Origin: Cryptosporangium phraense
Lineage (GTDB): Bacteria > Actinomycetota > Actinomycetes > Mycobacteriales > Cryptosporangiaceae
DNA: 64,000 bases
Assembly: GCF_006912135.1 (NCBI RefSeq)
Contig: NZ_VIRS01000021.1
Span: forward strand, 1-64,000
Reading direction: 5' to 3'
Both the position numbers and the translations under genes were made by a program. Of the stretch, positions 38,330-47,526 are shown piece by piece. The notes below the pieces were generated by a model. That model did not search any database and was not told the origin of the DNA. It saw only the letters and a list, made by a program, of their open reading frames with translations. Position 1 is the first letter of the stretch. Each line of letters opens with the position of its first letter.

Positions 38330-41053
38330 CTAGGGCAGGTCGATCTTGCGGAGTTGGCGGCGGGACGTGATGCCGAGCTTGCCGAACACCTTGCGCAGGT
38401 GCCACTCGACCGTGCGGGCGGAGAGGAACAGGTGGGCGCCGATCTCCGGATTGGACAGGCCGTCCTGGGCCAGCCGGGCGATCTGAGCCTCCTGGACGGT
38501 CAGCTCGGTGGACGTCTGCGGGTCGCTGCGCTTGCGCACGGCGGCGCCGACGGCCAGCAGCTCCCGCCGGGCCCGCTCGGCGAACGCGGCCATCCCGAAC
38601 TGGGCGAACATCTCGAACGCGGTCGTGAGCTGCTGCTTGGCGTCGGCCCGGCGGCTCTCCCGGCGGAGCCACTCGCCGTAGACCAGGTGCGCCCGGGCGA
38701 GATCCGCGCGGGCCCGCGTCCGCCCGAGGTACGTGAGCGCGGCGGTGAACGACGCTTCGTCGCCGGTGACCAGCGCGCGACAGCGCGCCTCGACGCCCAG
38801 CGCGCGGTCGGTGCCGCTGGCCAGGGTCCGCTCGGACAGGCGGGCCAGCGCACGGACCGCGACGTCGGCCGAGCCGTGCCGGGTGGCGGCCTCGACGAGC
38901 TCGGGCAGCGCCCAGGCCGGGATCGTGACCTCGTGTGCGTTCTCGGTGCTGCGGACCGCCGCCGCGAGTGCCTCGTCGTACTGGCCCAGGCCGTTGCAGA
39001 GCAGCGCGTGCCAGCACTCGGCCAGCGCGATGCCGGTGCCCTCGTCGGTGGCCTCGGCCGCGCTGATCGCCTCGGCGATCAGCCGGCGGGCGAGCGGCTC
39101 GTCGCCCCGGGCCGCGGCGACGCAGACCGCGCCGTACGCGGCGGTGGGGATACCGGTCGCCTCGTTGATCGCGTAGTTCTCCTCGGCCAGCGCCCAGGCG
39201 GCCGAGAGCTCGCCCCGGTACATCAGCAGCGGCGCGCGGCCGCCCAGCATGAACGGCAGCTCCTGCAGCGCGCCGACCCGCCGGGCCGCCCGCAGATGAC
39301 GCTCGGAGAGGACGTCCCAGCTCTCGTCGTCCCAGAGCTCGATCGCCAGCATCGTGCCCTCCCACAGCCGGCGCAGATGGCTCTCGGGAGCGTCGTCGTC
39401 GCGCAGCACGGCCAGCGCGGCCCGGCAGGCCGGGACGGCGTCGGCGAAATCGCCGGTGAGCGCGATGAACGCGTCGAGCAGGAAGTCGACCGGGGTCTCG
39501 GTCGGCGCGCGCGGGACCGCCTCGGCCACCGTGGCCGGGTCGACGTCGCTGAGGCGCGAGCCCAGCCAGGCGGTGACCATCGCGTCGAGATAGGTCTCGC
39601 GGGCGAGCGGCGGATCGAGCGGCTCCAGCCGGCGGGCCGCGGCCAGCAGCAGCGGGGTCGCGCCCCGGCCGCGGCTGGTGACGAACGCGAGCTGGGCCCG
39701 CAGCAGGTCGGTGCGGGCCTGCTGCCGCTCGTCGAGCGGGCCGGCCGCGGCCGTCGCGAGCAGGGTCCGGGCGCTGTCGACGGCGCCCGCCGCGACGCCC
39801 GCGAACGCGGCGTCGACCGCGCGCCGGACGCGGACGCGCCGGTCGGGCGTCAGCTCGGCGGCCCGGGTGCGGAACGCGGCCGCGGCCGCGAGACCACCCC
39901 GGGACTGCGCGCGTCCGGCCGACCGCTCGAGCTCGGCGGCGACGTCCTCGTCCGGGCCGGCCGCCGCCTGGGCGCGGTGCCAGGCCCGCCGGTCGGGGTC
40001 GGGGTGCGCCTCGGCCAGCGCCCGGTGGGCCCGCCGCCGGTCGGAGACGCTCGCGACGCGGTAGGCCGCCGAGCGGACCAGCGGGTGTGCGAACCGGACG
40101 CTGCCGCCGATCTCGAGCAGCCCGGCGTCGACGGCCGGGGTGGCCGCGGCCAGGTCGAGGCCGAGCGCGTCGCTCGCCGCGTGCAGCAGGACGACGTCGC
40201 CGAGCGGCTCGACCGCGGCGACGAGCACGAGCAGCTGGGTGTCGGCCGGGAGCGTGGTGATGCGCCGGGTGTAGCTCTGCTCGATCCGCCCGGCCACCGG
40301 CTCGATCCGCCCGGTGCCCGGGAAGCCGTAACCACCGGCCTGTTGCCAGGTACGGGGCAGCTCGATGAGCGCCAGGGGGTTGCCGTGGCTCTCGGCGATG
40401 ATCTGGTCGCGGACGGCCGGATCGAGCCCGCCGGGGACGCTGCGGCGCAGCAGCGTCCGGGCGTCGACGTCGCCGAGGCCGTGGATCGTCGTGTCGGGGA
40501 GCCCGGGCAGGACGTCGGTGCGCGTCGCGCACACGATCGCGATCCGCTCGGCCAGCAGCCGGCGGCCGACGAACGCGACGACCTGGGCGCTGGCCCGGTC
40601 GAGCCAGTGGGCGTCGTCGACGACGCAGACGACCGGGGTCCGCTCGGCGCCCTCGGCGAGCAGGCTGAGCGTGGCCAGCCCGACCAGGAACGGATCGGGC
40701 GCGGGCCCGTCCTCCAGGCCGAACACCGTGGCCAGCGCGGTGCGTTGCGGGGCGGGCAGGTGATCGAGGTGGTGCAGGAGCGGCGCGCAGAGCTGGTGCA
40801 GGCCGCTGTAGGCCATCTCGATCTCGGACTGGACGCCGGTGACCGAGATGCGGCAGTACGAATCGGACTTCGCGAGCAGGTGCTCGAGGAGCGCGCTCTT
40901 GCCGACCCCGGCGTCGCCGCGCAGGATCAGGACTCGGCTCGTGCCACCGGCCACATCGGCCACGAGCCGATCGAGCTGCTCGCATTCGGCAGCGCGTCCG
41001 AGCAGTTGCGTCCCCATGTTCGCGCGAACACTGTCGCACGATCCGGACTCCAT
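38330..41053 (-). CDS. LAL-type LuxR-family regulator (large ATP-binding)
   Basis: A 907-aa regulator of the LAL class. The N-terminal P-loop ATPase has Walker A RGDAGVGKSALLEHLL (near 45-60) and Walker B VVCVVDDAHWLD (near 144). A long TPR-like helical middle follows, and the C-terminal LuxR helix-turn-helix is LTVQEAQIARLAQDGLSNPE and TVEWHLRKVFGKLG. These proteins activate catabolic or secondary-metabolite genes in response to inducers and ATP. The start may be the ATG at 41051-41053 or the ATG at 41015-41017, where homology (LLGRAAECEQLDRLV) begins. The latter would place a 14-bp palindrome right at the start codon. Confidence 0.88.
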   Translation of the reverse strand: MESGSCDSVRANMGTQLLGRAAECEQLDRLVADVAGGTSRVLILRGDAGVGKSALLEHLLAKSDSYCRISVTGVQSEIEMAYSGLHQLCAPLLHHLDHLPAPQRTALATVFGLEDGPAPDPFLVGLATLSLLAEGAERTPVVCVVDDAHWLDRASAQVVAFVGRRLLAERIAIVCATRTDVLPGLPDTTIHGLGDVDARTLLRRSVPGGLDPAVRDQIIAESHGNPLALIELPRTWQQAGGYGFPGTGRIEPVAGRIEQSYTRRITTLPADTQLLVLVAAVEPLGDVVLLHAASDALGLDLAAATPAVDAGLLEIGGSVRFAHPLVRSAAYRVASVSDRRRAHRALAEAHPDPDRRAWHRAQAAAGPDEDVAAELERSAGRAQSRGGLAAAAAFRTRAAELTPDRRVRVRRAVDAAFAGVAAGAVDSARTLLATAAAGPLDERQQARTDLLRAQLAFVTSRGRGATPLLLAAARRLEPLDPPLARETYLDAMVTAWLGSRLSDVDPATVAEAVPRAPTETPVDFLLDAFIALTGDFADAVPACRAALAVLRDDDAPESHLRRLWEGTMLAIELWDDESWDVLSERHLRAARRVGALQELPFMLGGRAPLLMYRGELSAAWALAEENYAINEATGIPTAAYGAVCVAAARGDEPLARRLIAEAISAAEATDEGTGIALAECWHALLCNGLGQYDEALAAAVRSTENAHEVTIPAWALPELVEAATRHGSADVAVRALARLSERTLASGTDRALGVEARCRALVTGDEASFTAALTYLGRTRARADLARAHLVYGEWLRRESRRADAKQQLTTAFEMFAQFGMAAFAERARRELLAVGAAVRKRSDPQTSTELTVQEAQIARLAQDGLSNPEIGAHLFLSARTVEWHLRKVFGKLGITSRRQLRKIDLP
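41017..41030. promoter_or_regulatory. 14-bp palindrome at the LAL start region
   Basis: TGTTCGCGCGAACA is a perfect 14-bp palindrome that touches the second candidate ATG of the LAL gene. If translation starts there, the palindrome lies in the leader and could be an autoregulatory site. If the upstream ATG is used, it is inside the coding sequence. Confidence 0.4.
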
Positions 41054-41106
41054 TTCCGACGATTTTCACGGTGTGAGATGGGGGTCGGTGCGGGTACCGG
41101 AACAGC

Positions 41107-41328
41107 ATGGTGATCGTGCTGATTCTGGTGATCGTGGCGTTCGGCGCCGTGGCGGCCCGGCGATGGCAGATCGCGGCCCGTGGACAGCGTCTCGAAGACC
41201 CGCATCCGGCGAACGAGAGCCGGCTGCCGTTGAGCCCCCGCGCGCAGACCGATCGGGCGATGCGCGCGGCCGGCACGTACGTGCAGCCGGAACACACCCT
41301 GCGGCCGGGGGACGGCTCTACCCTCTGA
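41107..41328 (+). CDS. small single-span membrane protein
   Basis: A 73-aa protein with one N-terminal membrane helix VIVLILVIVAFGAVAA followed by a basic, soluble tail containing RLPLSPRAQTDRAMRAAGTY. It is divergent from the LAL regulator gene and two bases ahead of the next gene. No clear Shine-Dalgarno. Not recognised; existence rests on coding character and position. Confidence 0.55.
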   Translation: MVIVLILVIVAFGAVAARRWQIAARGQRLEDPHPANESRLPLSPRAQTDRAMRAAGTYVQPEHTLRPGDGSTL

Positions 41329-41330
41329 GG

Positions 41331-41891
41331 GTGCGCGTAGGGATCGCTCATCACTTCGGGTGGGCCGTGGCGGTGGTGGCGTCGTCGTCGGAGCAGGTCG
41401 TCGACCGGCGGCGGATCGACCTGGTCGAGCCCGGGGTGCCGGTGGCCCCGGTCCACGGCCTGAGCCACTCCTCGGCGGTGCTGTCCGACGACGAGGTGGT
41501 GGCGCTGGTCGCGCGCGTGCGCGCGTCGTCCGCGCGGGCCGTGGCCTCGGCTCTGGACGACCTGCCCGGGCCGATCGTGTCGATGTCACTGCGGGCCTGG
41601 CCGCCGGACTTCCCGGCCGACGTCGCGACGCAGCGCAAGGTGCCGTACGAGGCGCGGGCCGACTCGGTGATGTACCGGCAGGTGCTGGCCGAGGCTGCGC
41701 GGGAGCGCGGCTGGGAGGTGCACCTGTTCGAGGCCCGGGACGTGCAGAGCCGGGCCGTCGCGCTGGCCGGGAACGTGCTCGACGCCCCCCGCGCGGTGTT
41801 CGGGGCGCCGTGGGGCAAGGACCACCGAATGGCGTTCGCGGCGACGATCCTCGCAAACCGCTTGGCCACCCCCGGACAATCATCCGGGTGA
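41331..41891 (+). CDS. protein of unknown function, first gene of possible repair trio
   Basis: A 186-aa protein that begins RVGIAHHFGWAVAVVASSS and has a conserved-looking central part with SMSLRAWPPDFP and YEARADSVMYRQ, then NVLDAPRAVFGAPWGKDHR near the end. No membrane segment. I do not recognise a named family, though the N-terminus looks like a nuclease or RNase-H-like strand-helix pattern. GTG start; the stop overlaps the nucleotidyltransferase gene by four bases, so the two products likely work together. Confidence 0.7.
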   Translation: MRVGIAHHFGWAVAVVASSSEQVVDRRRIDLVEPGVPVAPVHGLSHSSAVLSDDEVVALVARVRASSARAVASALDDLPGPIVSMSLRAWPPDFPADVATQRKVPYEARADSVMYRQVLAEAARERGWEVHLFEARDVQSRAVALAGNVLDAPRAVFGAPWGKDHRMAFAATILANRLATPGQSSG

Positions 41892-42556
41892 ACACCCTGC
41901 TCCTCGGCGTCGTCGGCTCGAACGCCTACGGGCTCGCCCACGCCGACTCGGACGTCGATCGCCTGGGCGTGTTCGCGGCCCCGGCGGTCGCGTTCCACGG
42001 CCTGCGGCTCCCGATCGACCGCGCCGCGACGGTCGTCGAGCACGATCCGGACGTGACGATGCACGAGGCCCGCAAGCTCGCGATGCTGTGCCTGTCGTCG
42101 AACCCGACCGCGACCGAGCTGCTGTGGTTGCCGTCGTACGAGGTCGGTTCTCCGCTGGGCGAGGAGCTCGTGGGCATCCGGGGTGCGTTCGCCTCGGCCG
42201 ACGGGGTGAGGAACGCGTACTTCGGCTACGCGACCAGCCAGTTCAAGCGCCTGCTGACGACCGGGCAGTTCCAGTCGAAGATGCGCAGTCGTCGGTCGAA
42301 GCACGCCCGGCACCTGCTGCGGCTGCTCGACCAGGGCTACGAGTACTACGCGACCGGGCGGCTGACGCTGCGGCTGGCCGACCCGGAGCGCTACCGGGAG
42401 TTCGGCGAGCGCGTCGCCGCGGACCCGTCGGTGGCCCGGGCCGCGCTGGCCGCGGCCGAGGAACGGTTCGCGGCCACCCGCTCGCCGCTGCCCGCGGAGC
42501 CGGACACCCCGGTGGTGGAGGCGTGGCTGCTGCGCGTCCGGGAGGCGTACCGGTGA
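41888..42556 (+). CDS. Pol-beta-superfamily nucleotidyltransferase (COG3541/YcgL-like)
   Basis: A 222-aa nucleotidyltransferase. The catalytic signature is GVVGSNAYGLAHADSDVDRLGVF at residues 7-29, that is GS followed by the D-x-D metal pair. A helical C-terminal half follows (FGYATSQFKRLL; KHARHLLRLLDQGYEYY). Family members transfer a nucleotide to RNA, protein or an antibiotic; most COG3541 proteins are uncharacterised, and some lie near RNA-repair genes. It overlaps the genes on both sides by four bases, including a PNKP-like phosphatase. Confidence 0.82.
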   Translation: MNTLLLGVVGSNAYGLAHADSDVDRLGVFAAPAVAFHGLRLPIDRAATVVEHDPDVTMHEARKLAMLCLSSNPTATELLWLPSYEVGSPLGEELVGIRGAFASADGVRNAYFGYATSQFKRLLTTGQFQSKMRSRRSKHARHLLRLLDQGYEYYATGRLTLRLADPERYREFGERVAADPSVARAALAAAEERFAATRSPLPAEPDTPVVEAWLLRVREAYR

Positions 42557-42972
42557 AGCCGTCGACGGTGCTGGTCGACGTCGACGGGACGCTGGCCGCA
42601 CGGGTCACCGACCGATCGCCCTACGACTGGCACCGCGTGGGCGAGGACGTCCCGGTCGCCGCGGTCGTGACCGCGGTACGGGCGCTGTCGGCGGCCGGCC
42701 ACGCGATCGTCGTCCTCTCCGGCCGCGACGAGTCGTGCCGCCGGCAGACCGAGTCGTGGCTCACGCACCACCTCGACGTGCCGTACCGCGAGCTGCACAT
42801 GCGCCGGGCGAAGGACAACCGGCGGGACGACGTGGTGAAGAGGGAGATCTACGAGCGGTACGTCCGGGACCGGTACGAGGTGGCGTTCGTCCTCGACGAC
42901 CGCAACCAGGTCGTGCGGATGTGGCGCCGCCTCGGCCTGGTCTGTTTCCAGGTAGCCGACGGCAACTTCTGA
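42553..42972 (+). CDS. T4 PNKP phosphatase-like HAD protein
   Basis: A 139-aa HAD-superfamily protein that closely follows the 3'-phosphatase domain of T4 polynucleotide kinase-phosphatase. It has the nucleophile motif VLVDVDGTLA (residues 5-14), motif II VVLSGRDE, a basic segment MRRAKDNRRDDVVKREIYE with the conserved Lys, and motif III/IV FVLDDRNQVVRMWRRLGL. The kinase domain is absent. The family removes 2',3'-cyclic or 3'-phosphates from nucleic acid ends. Four-base overlap with the nucleotidyltransferase gene. Confidence 0.85.
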   Translation: MKPSTVLVDVDGTLAARVTDRSPYDWHRVGEDVPVAAVVTAVRALSAAGHAIVVLSGRDESCRRQTESWLTHHLDVPYRELHMRRAKDNRRDDVVKREIYERYVRDRYEVAFVLDDRNQVVRMWRRLGLVCFQVADGNF

Positions 42973-42982
42973 CCCACCTCGG

Positions 42983-43894
42983 CTACCCGCTCACGTCGTA
43001 GGGCGTCACCAGCGTTCCATCCCGGAAGAACTGCGCGACGTTCGCCAGCACCAGATCGGCCATCGCCTGGCGCGTCTCCACGGTCGCACTCCCCACGTGC
43101 GGCAGCACCACGACGTTGTCCAGGGCCAGCAGCGCCGTCGGCACGTGCGGCTCGTCCCGGACGACGCCCAGGCCCGCGCCCGCCAGCCGCCCCTCCACCA
43201 GGGCCGACACCAGCGCGTCCTCGTCCACCACCGTCCCGCGCGACACGTTGACCAGGTACCCGCCCGGGCCGAGCGCGTCGATCACCTCGGCGGTCACCAG
43301 GCCGCGGGTACCGGGGCCGCCCGCGGCGGTCACGACCAGCACGTCCGCCCACGCGGCCAGCTCCGGCACCGACCCGACGTGGGGGTACGGCACGTCCGGG
43401 CGCGGCCGCCGGTTGTGGTAGGCCAGCGACACCCCGAACGTCTCGAGCCGGCGCGCGACCGCCAGCCCGATCCGGCCCAGGCCGAGGATGCCGACCTTCG
43501 ACCCGCTCACCCGCCGGGTCAGCGGGTACGAGCCGCCGGCGGCCCAGTTCCCGGCCCGCACCCAGCGGTCGTTCGCGCTGAACCCGCGCAGCACGTTCAG
43601 GAGCAGCGCGACCGCCGTGTCGGCCGTGTCGTCGGTGAGCACGCCGGGGGTGTTCGACAGCAGGAGCCCGCGCCGCCGGACCGCGTCCAGGTCGGTGCCG
43701 TCCACGCCGACGCCGAACGTGACGATCGCCCGCAGGGACGGCATCGCGTCGATCAGCGCCGCGGTCATCCCGCCCTTGCCCGACGTCACGGCCAGCACCG
43801 CGTCGGGCCCGTCGGAGTAGCGGACCGCACCGTACTCGGCGGCCAGTTTCGCCGACAGGCCCGCCCCCAGCGGCCCCACCTGCACGACCTTCAC
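42983..43894 (-). CDS. D-isomer-specific 2-hydroxyacid dehydrogenase
   Basis: A 303-aa NAD(P)-dependent dehydrogenase reducing 2-keto acids such as glyoxylate or hydroxypyruvate. It has the nucleotide motif [13 protein letters not shown] (near 145), catalytic Arg in NVSRGT (near 218), Glu in RDEP (near 250) and His in LPHVGSAT (near 268). The strand normally reading ALDVF is GLGVV here, an unusual substitution for the Asp. It overlaps the glucarate dehydratase stop by four bases, so it is likely part of sugar-acid catabolism, perhaps reducing a C3/C4 keto acid. Confidence 0.85.
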   Translation of the reverse strand: MKVVQVGPLGAGLSAKLAAEYGAVRYSDGPDAVLAVTSGKGGMTAALIDAMPSLRAIVTFGVGVDGTDLDAVRRRGLLLSNTPGVLTDDTADTAVALLLNVLRGFSANDRWVRAGNWAAGGSYPLTRRVSGSKVGILGLGRIGLAVARRLETFGVSLAYHNRRPRPDVPYPHVGSVPELAAWADVLVVTAAGGPGTRGLVTAEVIDALGPGGYLVNVSRGTVVDEDALVSALVEGRLAGAGLGVVRDEPHVPTALLALDNVVVLPHVGSATVETRQAMADLVLANVAQFFRDGTLVTPYDVSG

Positions 43895-45198
43895 CGCACC
43901 AGCGCCGGCTTCTTCGGATCGAACGTCCATCCCGGTATCAAAGCCTGCATGCCGGCCGCGTCGTCCCGCGCCCCCAGGTCCAGCGACCGGTACAGGTCGT
44001 GGGCGGCCTCCAGCCGCGGCCGATCGAGCGTGATCCCGAGCCCGCCGCCGGCCGGCACGTCCACCGCCCCGTCCCGGATCTCCGGCGGTGAGACGGTCAG
44101 CCGCTCCCGCCCCTCCTGCCAGATCCAGTGCGTGTCCAGCGGGGTGTACGTCCCCACCGCGGCCGCCCCGACGTGCACGAACATGGCCAGCGATATGTCG
44201 AAGTGGTTGTTCGAGTGCGAGCCCCAGACCAGGCTCGCGTCGGCGCACACCTGGGACACCCGCACCGAGCCCTGCATCGTCCAGAAATGCGGGTCGGCGA
44301 GCGGGATGTCGACGCTGCCCAGCGCGATCGCGTGTCGCAGCTGACGCCAGTCGGTCGCGATCATGTTCGTCGCGGTCGGCAGACCGGTGGCGCGCCGGAA
44401 CTCGGCCATGATCTCCCGCCCGGAGTACCCGTCCTCGGCCCCGCACGGGTCCTCGGCGTACGCGAGCACGTCCCCGAGCTCCCGGCCCAGCTCGATCGCC
44501 GACGCCAGCGACCAGGCCCCGTTCGGGTCGAGCGTGATCCGGGCGTCGGGGAACCGCTCCTTGAGCGCCCGCACCGCGGCCGCCTCCTCCGTACCCGGCA
44601 GCACCCCGCCCTTCAGCTTGAAGTCCCGGAACCCGTACCGCGAGGCCGCGGCCGACGCCTGGGCCACGATCGCCGACGGCGTCAGCGCCTCCTCGTGCCG
44701 CACCCGGTACCAGGGCACGTCGGTCACCGGTGCGGACTCACGCGGGCCCACGTAGAACAGATACCCGAGCATCCGGACCGACTCCCGCTGCTGCCCCTCC
44801 GGCCCCAGCAGCGCCGCCACCGGCAGCTCCAGGAACTGCCCGAGCAGGTCCAGCAGCGCCGACTCGACCGCGGTCACCACGTGGATCGTCGTCCGCAGGT
44901 CGAACGTCTGCGTGCCGCGACCGGCCGCGTCCCGGTCGGCGAACGTCGTCCGGATCCGCGACAGCACCGACCGGTAGTCGGCCACCGACGCGCCGACGAC
45001 CAGCGGCGCGCACTCCCGCAACGTCGCCGTGATCGACGGGCCACCCGGCACCTCGCCGAGCCCGATCCGGCCGGAGGAGTCCTCCACCACGACGACGTTG
45101 CGGGTGAAGTACGGCGCGTGAGCGCCGCTCAGGTTCAGCAGCATGCTGTCCCGCCCGGCCACCGGGAACACCTGGAGGTCCACGACCCGCGGCGGCAC
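43891..45198 (-). CDS. gudD: glucarate dehydratase-like enolase-superfamily enzyme
   Basis: A 435-aa enolase-superfamily enzyme of the glucarate dehydratase subgroup, which converts D-glucarate to 5-keto-4-deoxyglucarate. The acid-base Lys lies in [10 protein letters not shown] (near 198), metal ligands in [10 protein letters not shown] and YAEDPCG, and the catalytic Asp/His part in [12 protein letters not shown] and [12 protein letters not shown]. The C-terminal [14 protein letters not shown] is diagnostic of the subgroup. Length fits the E. coli enzyme (446 aa). Neighbouring genes encode a GarR-type reductase and a 2-hydroxyacid dehydrogenase. Confidence 0.88.
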   Translation of the reverse strand: MPPRVVDLQVFPVAGRDSMLLNLSGAHAPYFTRNVVVVEDSSGRIGLGEVPGGPSITATLRECAPLVVGASVADYRSVLSRIRTTFADRDAAGRGTQTFDLRTTIHVVTAVESALLDLLGQFLELPVAALLGPEGQQRESVRMLGYLFYVGPRESAPVTDVPWYRVRHEEALTPSAIVAQASAAASRYGFRDFKLKGGVLPGTEEAAAVRALKERFPDARITLDPNGAWSLASAIELGRELGDVLAYAEDPCGAEDGYSGREIMAEFRRATGLPTATNMIATDWRQLRHAIALGSVDIPLADPHFWTMQGSVRVSQVCADASLVWGSHSNNHFDISLAMFVHVGAAAVGTYTPLDTHWIWQEGRERLTVSPPEIRDGAVDVPAGGGLGITLDRPRLEAAHDLYRSLDLGARDDAAGMQALIPGWTFDPKKPALVR

Positions 45199-45199
45199 G

Positions 45200-46087
45200 T
45201 CAGCCCTTCCGGAGCTCGACGCCGGACAGGGCCTCGAAATACCGGACGAGCCCGCTGTGGTCCTCCCCGCCGTGCCCGGTCGCCTGCAGGCTCGTCACGG
45301 CCTCCAGCACGGCGGCGGTCAGCGGGAGCGCGGCCCCGTGCTCGTGCCCGGTGTCGAGCGCGTTGAGCAGGTCCTTCGCATGCAGGTCGAGGCGGAAACC
45401 GGGCGTGAAGTTCCGGTCGAGCATCATCGGGGCCTTCGCGTCGAGGACCGCGCTGCCGGCCAGCCCGCCGCGGATCGCCGCGACGACCGCCTCCGGCTCG
45501 ACCCCGGCCTTCTGCGCGAGGACCAGCGCCTCGCCGACCGCGGCGATGTTCAGCGCGACCACGACCTGGTTGGCCAGCTTCGCGACGTTTCCCGCCCCGA
45601 GGTCACCGACCCGGACGACCGACGCCCCCATCACGTCCAGAACCGGTTTGACCTGGTCGAACGTGGCGGCGTCGCCGCCCACCATGAACGAGAGCGTCCC
45701 GTCGATCGCCTTCGGCTCCCCGCCGCTGACCGGCGCGTCGAGCATCCGGACGCCGCTCCGGCCCAGCTCCGCGCCCACGCGCCGGGCGACGCCCGGCGCG
45801 ATCGAACTCATGTCGACGTGGACGAGCCCGGCGTGGGCCCCGTGGACGATGCCGTCCGGGCCCAGGGCGACGTCCTGGACGTGCGGGGAGTTCGGCAGCA
45901 TGGTCAGGACCAAGTCGACCTGTTCGGCGATCTGTTTCGGGGTCTTCGCGGTGCGGGCCCCGGCGGCGGCGAGCTCCTCGGCGGCCGCCGCGTTGTGCTC
46001 GCTGACGACGAGGTCGTGGCCCGCGGCGAGCAGGTTGCGGCTCATGGGTCTGCCCATGATGCCGAGTCCGATGAATCCGATTTGCAT
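45200..46087 (-). CDS. garR: tartronate-semialdehyde-reductase-like beta-hydroxyacid dehydrogenase
   Basis: A 295-aa 3-hydroxyacid dehydrogenase. It has the NAD(P) motif [16 protein letters not shown] at the N-terminus, the substrate-binding [19 protein letters not shown] (near 119) and the catalytic Lys in [13 protein letters not shown] (near 168). GarR reduces tartronate semialdehyde to glycerate at the end of the glucarate pathway. It is one base upstream of gudD, so it leads the operon. The ATG lies ahead of the conserved strand MQIGFIG. A different substrate within the family is possible, as no GarL aldolase gene is in the window. Confidence 0.85.
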   Translation of the reverse strand: MQIGFIGLGIMGRPMSRNLLAAGHDLVVSEHNAAAAEELAAAGARTAKTPKQIAEQVDLVLTMLPNSPHVQDVALGPDGIVHGAHAGLVHVDMSSIAPGVARRVGAELGRSGVRMLDAPVSGGEPKAIDGTLSFMVGGDAATFDQVKPVLDVMGASVVRVGDLGAGNVAKLANQVVVALNIAAVGEALVLAQKAGVEPEAVVAAIRGGLAGSAVLDAKAPMMLDRNFTPGFRLDLHAKDLLNALDTGHEHGAALPLTAAVLEAVTSLQATGHGGEDHSGLVRYFEALSGVELRKG

Positions 46088-46157
46088 ATCCGTGCACGCT
46101 AGGGCCCGCCTACGGACGGAGCAAGCCATCGGCGAAGAGGCTCCGTAGAGTGGGGCC

Positions 46158-47480
46158 GTGACGGAGAGATCCCTGATCCTGGGCGCGATGATCTTCTATC
46201 CGGGCGGCGAGCACCTGGCGAGCTGGCGGCTCCCCGGTGCCCAGCCCGAGCGCTACCTCGACGTCGGCTACTACCGCGATTTCGCCCGCACCGCCGAGCG
46301 CGGCGGCTTCGCGACGCTCTTCATCGCCGACGAGCTCTACGTCTGGGACCGCTACCGCTCCGGCATCGACCACGTCGTGAACATCCGCACCGAGCCGTTC
46401 ACGCTGCTCGGCGCGCTGTCCCAGGTCACCGAGCAGATCGGGCTGGCCGCGACGGTCTCCACCACGTACAACGAGCCCTACCACGTCGCCCGCAAGCTGG
46501 CCTCGCTCGACTTCCTGTCGTCCGGCCGGGCCGGCTGGAACGTCGTCACCAGCGCCAGCGACGAGGAGGCTTGGAACTTCGGCCGGGACGCCAACCTCGA
46601 CCACACGGTCCGCTACCGCCGGGCCCAGGAGTTCATCGACGTCGTCGAGGGCTTGTGGGACTCCTGGGACGACGACGCGTTCCGGTACGACAAGGAGTCG
46701 GGCTACTTCGCCGATGCGTCCAAGCTCCACCGGCTCGACCACCGGGGCGAGTTCTTCACGGTCCGTGGCCCGCTGAACATCGCCCGCCCGCCGCAGGGCC
46801 GCCCGGTGCTGTTTCAGGCCGGGGCGTCGGAGGCCGGCCGGGCGCTGGCCGGGGCCACCGCCGAGGCGGTCTTCACGCTCGACCCGGGCGGCCACAAGGC
46901 CGCCCAGGCCCTCTACGACGACTACAAGGCCCGGGCCAGGGCCAACGGCCGCGACCCCGACCACCTCAAGGTGCTGCCCGCGCTCTCCCCGATCATCGGC
47001 GAGACGACGAAGCAGGCCGAGGAGTACCTCGACCTGGTCGAGGAGCTCACCCCCGACCGGCTGAGCCTCGACTGGCTCTCGCACTACCTGCAGTTCGACG
47101 TCAGCAGCCACCCGATGGACGAGGTGTTCCAGCCCGACCTGTCGGCGCCGACCAACCAGGTCCAGTCGGTGCACGCGCAGATCAAGCGGCTGGTCGGGGT
47201 GGGGCGGTTCACGCTGCGTCAGATCAACCGGGCGATGCTGCGCAGCCGGTTCCTGGTCGGCACGCCGGACACGATCGCCGACTTCATCGAGAAGCGCTTC
47301 ACCGGCGGGGCGGCCGACGGCTTCATGCTGGCGTTCTCGTCGATCCCGGTCGGCGTCGAGCAGTTCGTCGAGCTGGTCGTGCCCGAGCTGAAGAAGCGTG
47401 GGGTGTACACGGGGGAGTACCGGGGCACCACCCACCGTGAGAATCTCGGGTTGCCGGTGCCCCGCAGCCGGTATGGCTGA
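46158..47480 (+). CDS. LLM-class flavin-dependent monooxygenase (NtaA/SnaA/DszA type)
   Basis: A 440-aa FMNH2-dependent monooxygenase of the nitrilotriacetate/dibenzothiophene type, acting on sulfur-, nitrogen- or carbon-substituted organics. It has FADELYVW near 55, ISTTYNEPYHVARKLASLDFLS-like block near 97-117, GRAGWNVVTS (near 122), and VLFQAGASEAGRALA (near 215) with the C-terminal AFSSIPVGVEQFV. A flavin reductase is needed; none is adjacent. GTG start. Divergent from the glucarate operon with 70 bases between. Confidence 0.85.
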   Translation: MTERSLILGAMIFYPGGEHLASWRLPGAQPERYLDVGYYRDFARTAERGGFATLFIADELYVWDRYRSGIDHVVNIRTEPFTLLGALSQVTEQIGLAATVSTTYNEPYHVARKLASLDFLSSGRAGWNVVTSASDEEAWNFGRDANLDHTVRYRRAQEFIDVVEGLWDSWDDDAFRYDKESGYFADASKLHRLDHRGEFFTVRGPLNIARPPQGRPVLFQAGASEAGRALAGATAEAVFTLDPGGHKAAQALYDDYKARARANGRDPDHLKVLPALSPIIGETTKQAEEYLDLVEELTPDRLSLDWLSHYLQFDVSSHPMDEVFQPDLSAPTNQVQSVHAQIKRLVGVGRFTLRQINRAMLRSRFLVGTPDTIADFIEKRFTGGAADGFMLAFSSIPVGVEQFVELVVPELKKRGVYTGEYRGTTHRENLGLPVPRSRYG

Positions 47481-47485
47481 CGCCT

Positions 47486-47500
47486 TGTAGTCTCATGTAG
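47486..47500 (+). repeat. direct pentamer repeat before the SARP gene
   Basis: TGTAG occurs at 47486-47490 and 47496-47500, exactly one helical turn apart, within the 46-base gap before the SARP gene. SARP proteins bind direct repeats spaced by about one turn, so it may be an autoregulatory site. Short and therefore weak evidence. Confidence 0.3.
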
Positions 47501-47526
47501 ACAAAAGCGTTCCCGGAGGACTCTTG

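Noticed and set aside
38274-41468. 1064- and 1119-aa open frames overlapping the LAL gene on both strands
   Set aside because: Low-complexity Arg/Gly-rich translations with no motif; the LAL frame has Walker and LuxR motifs.
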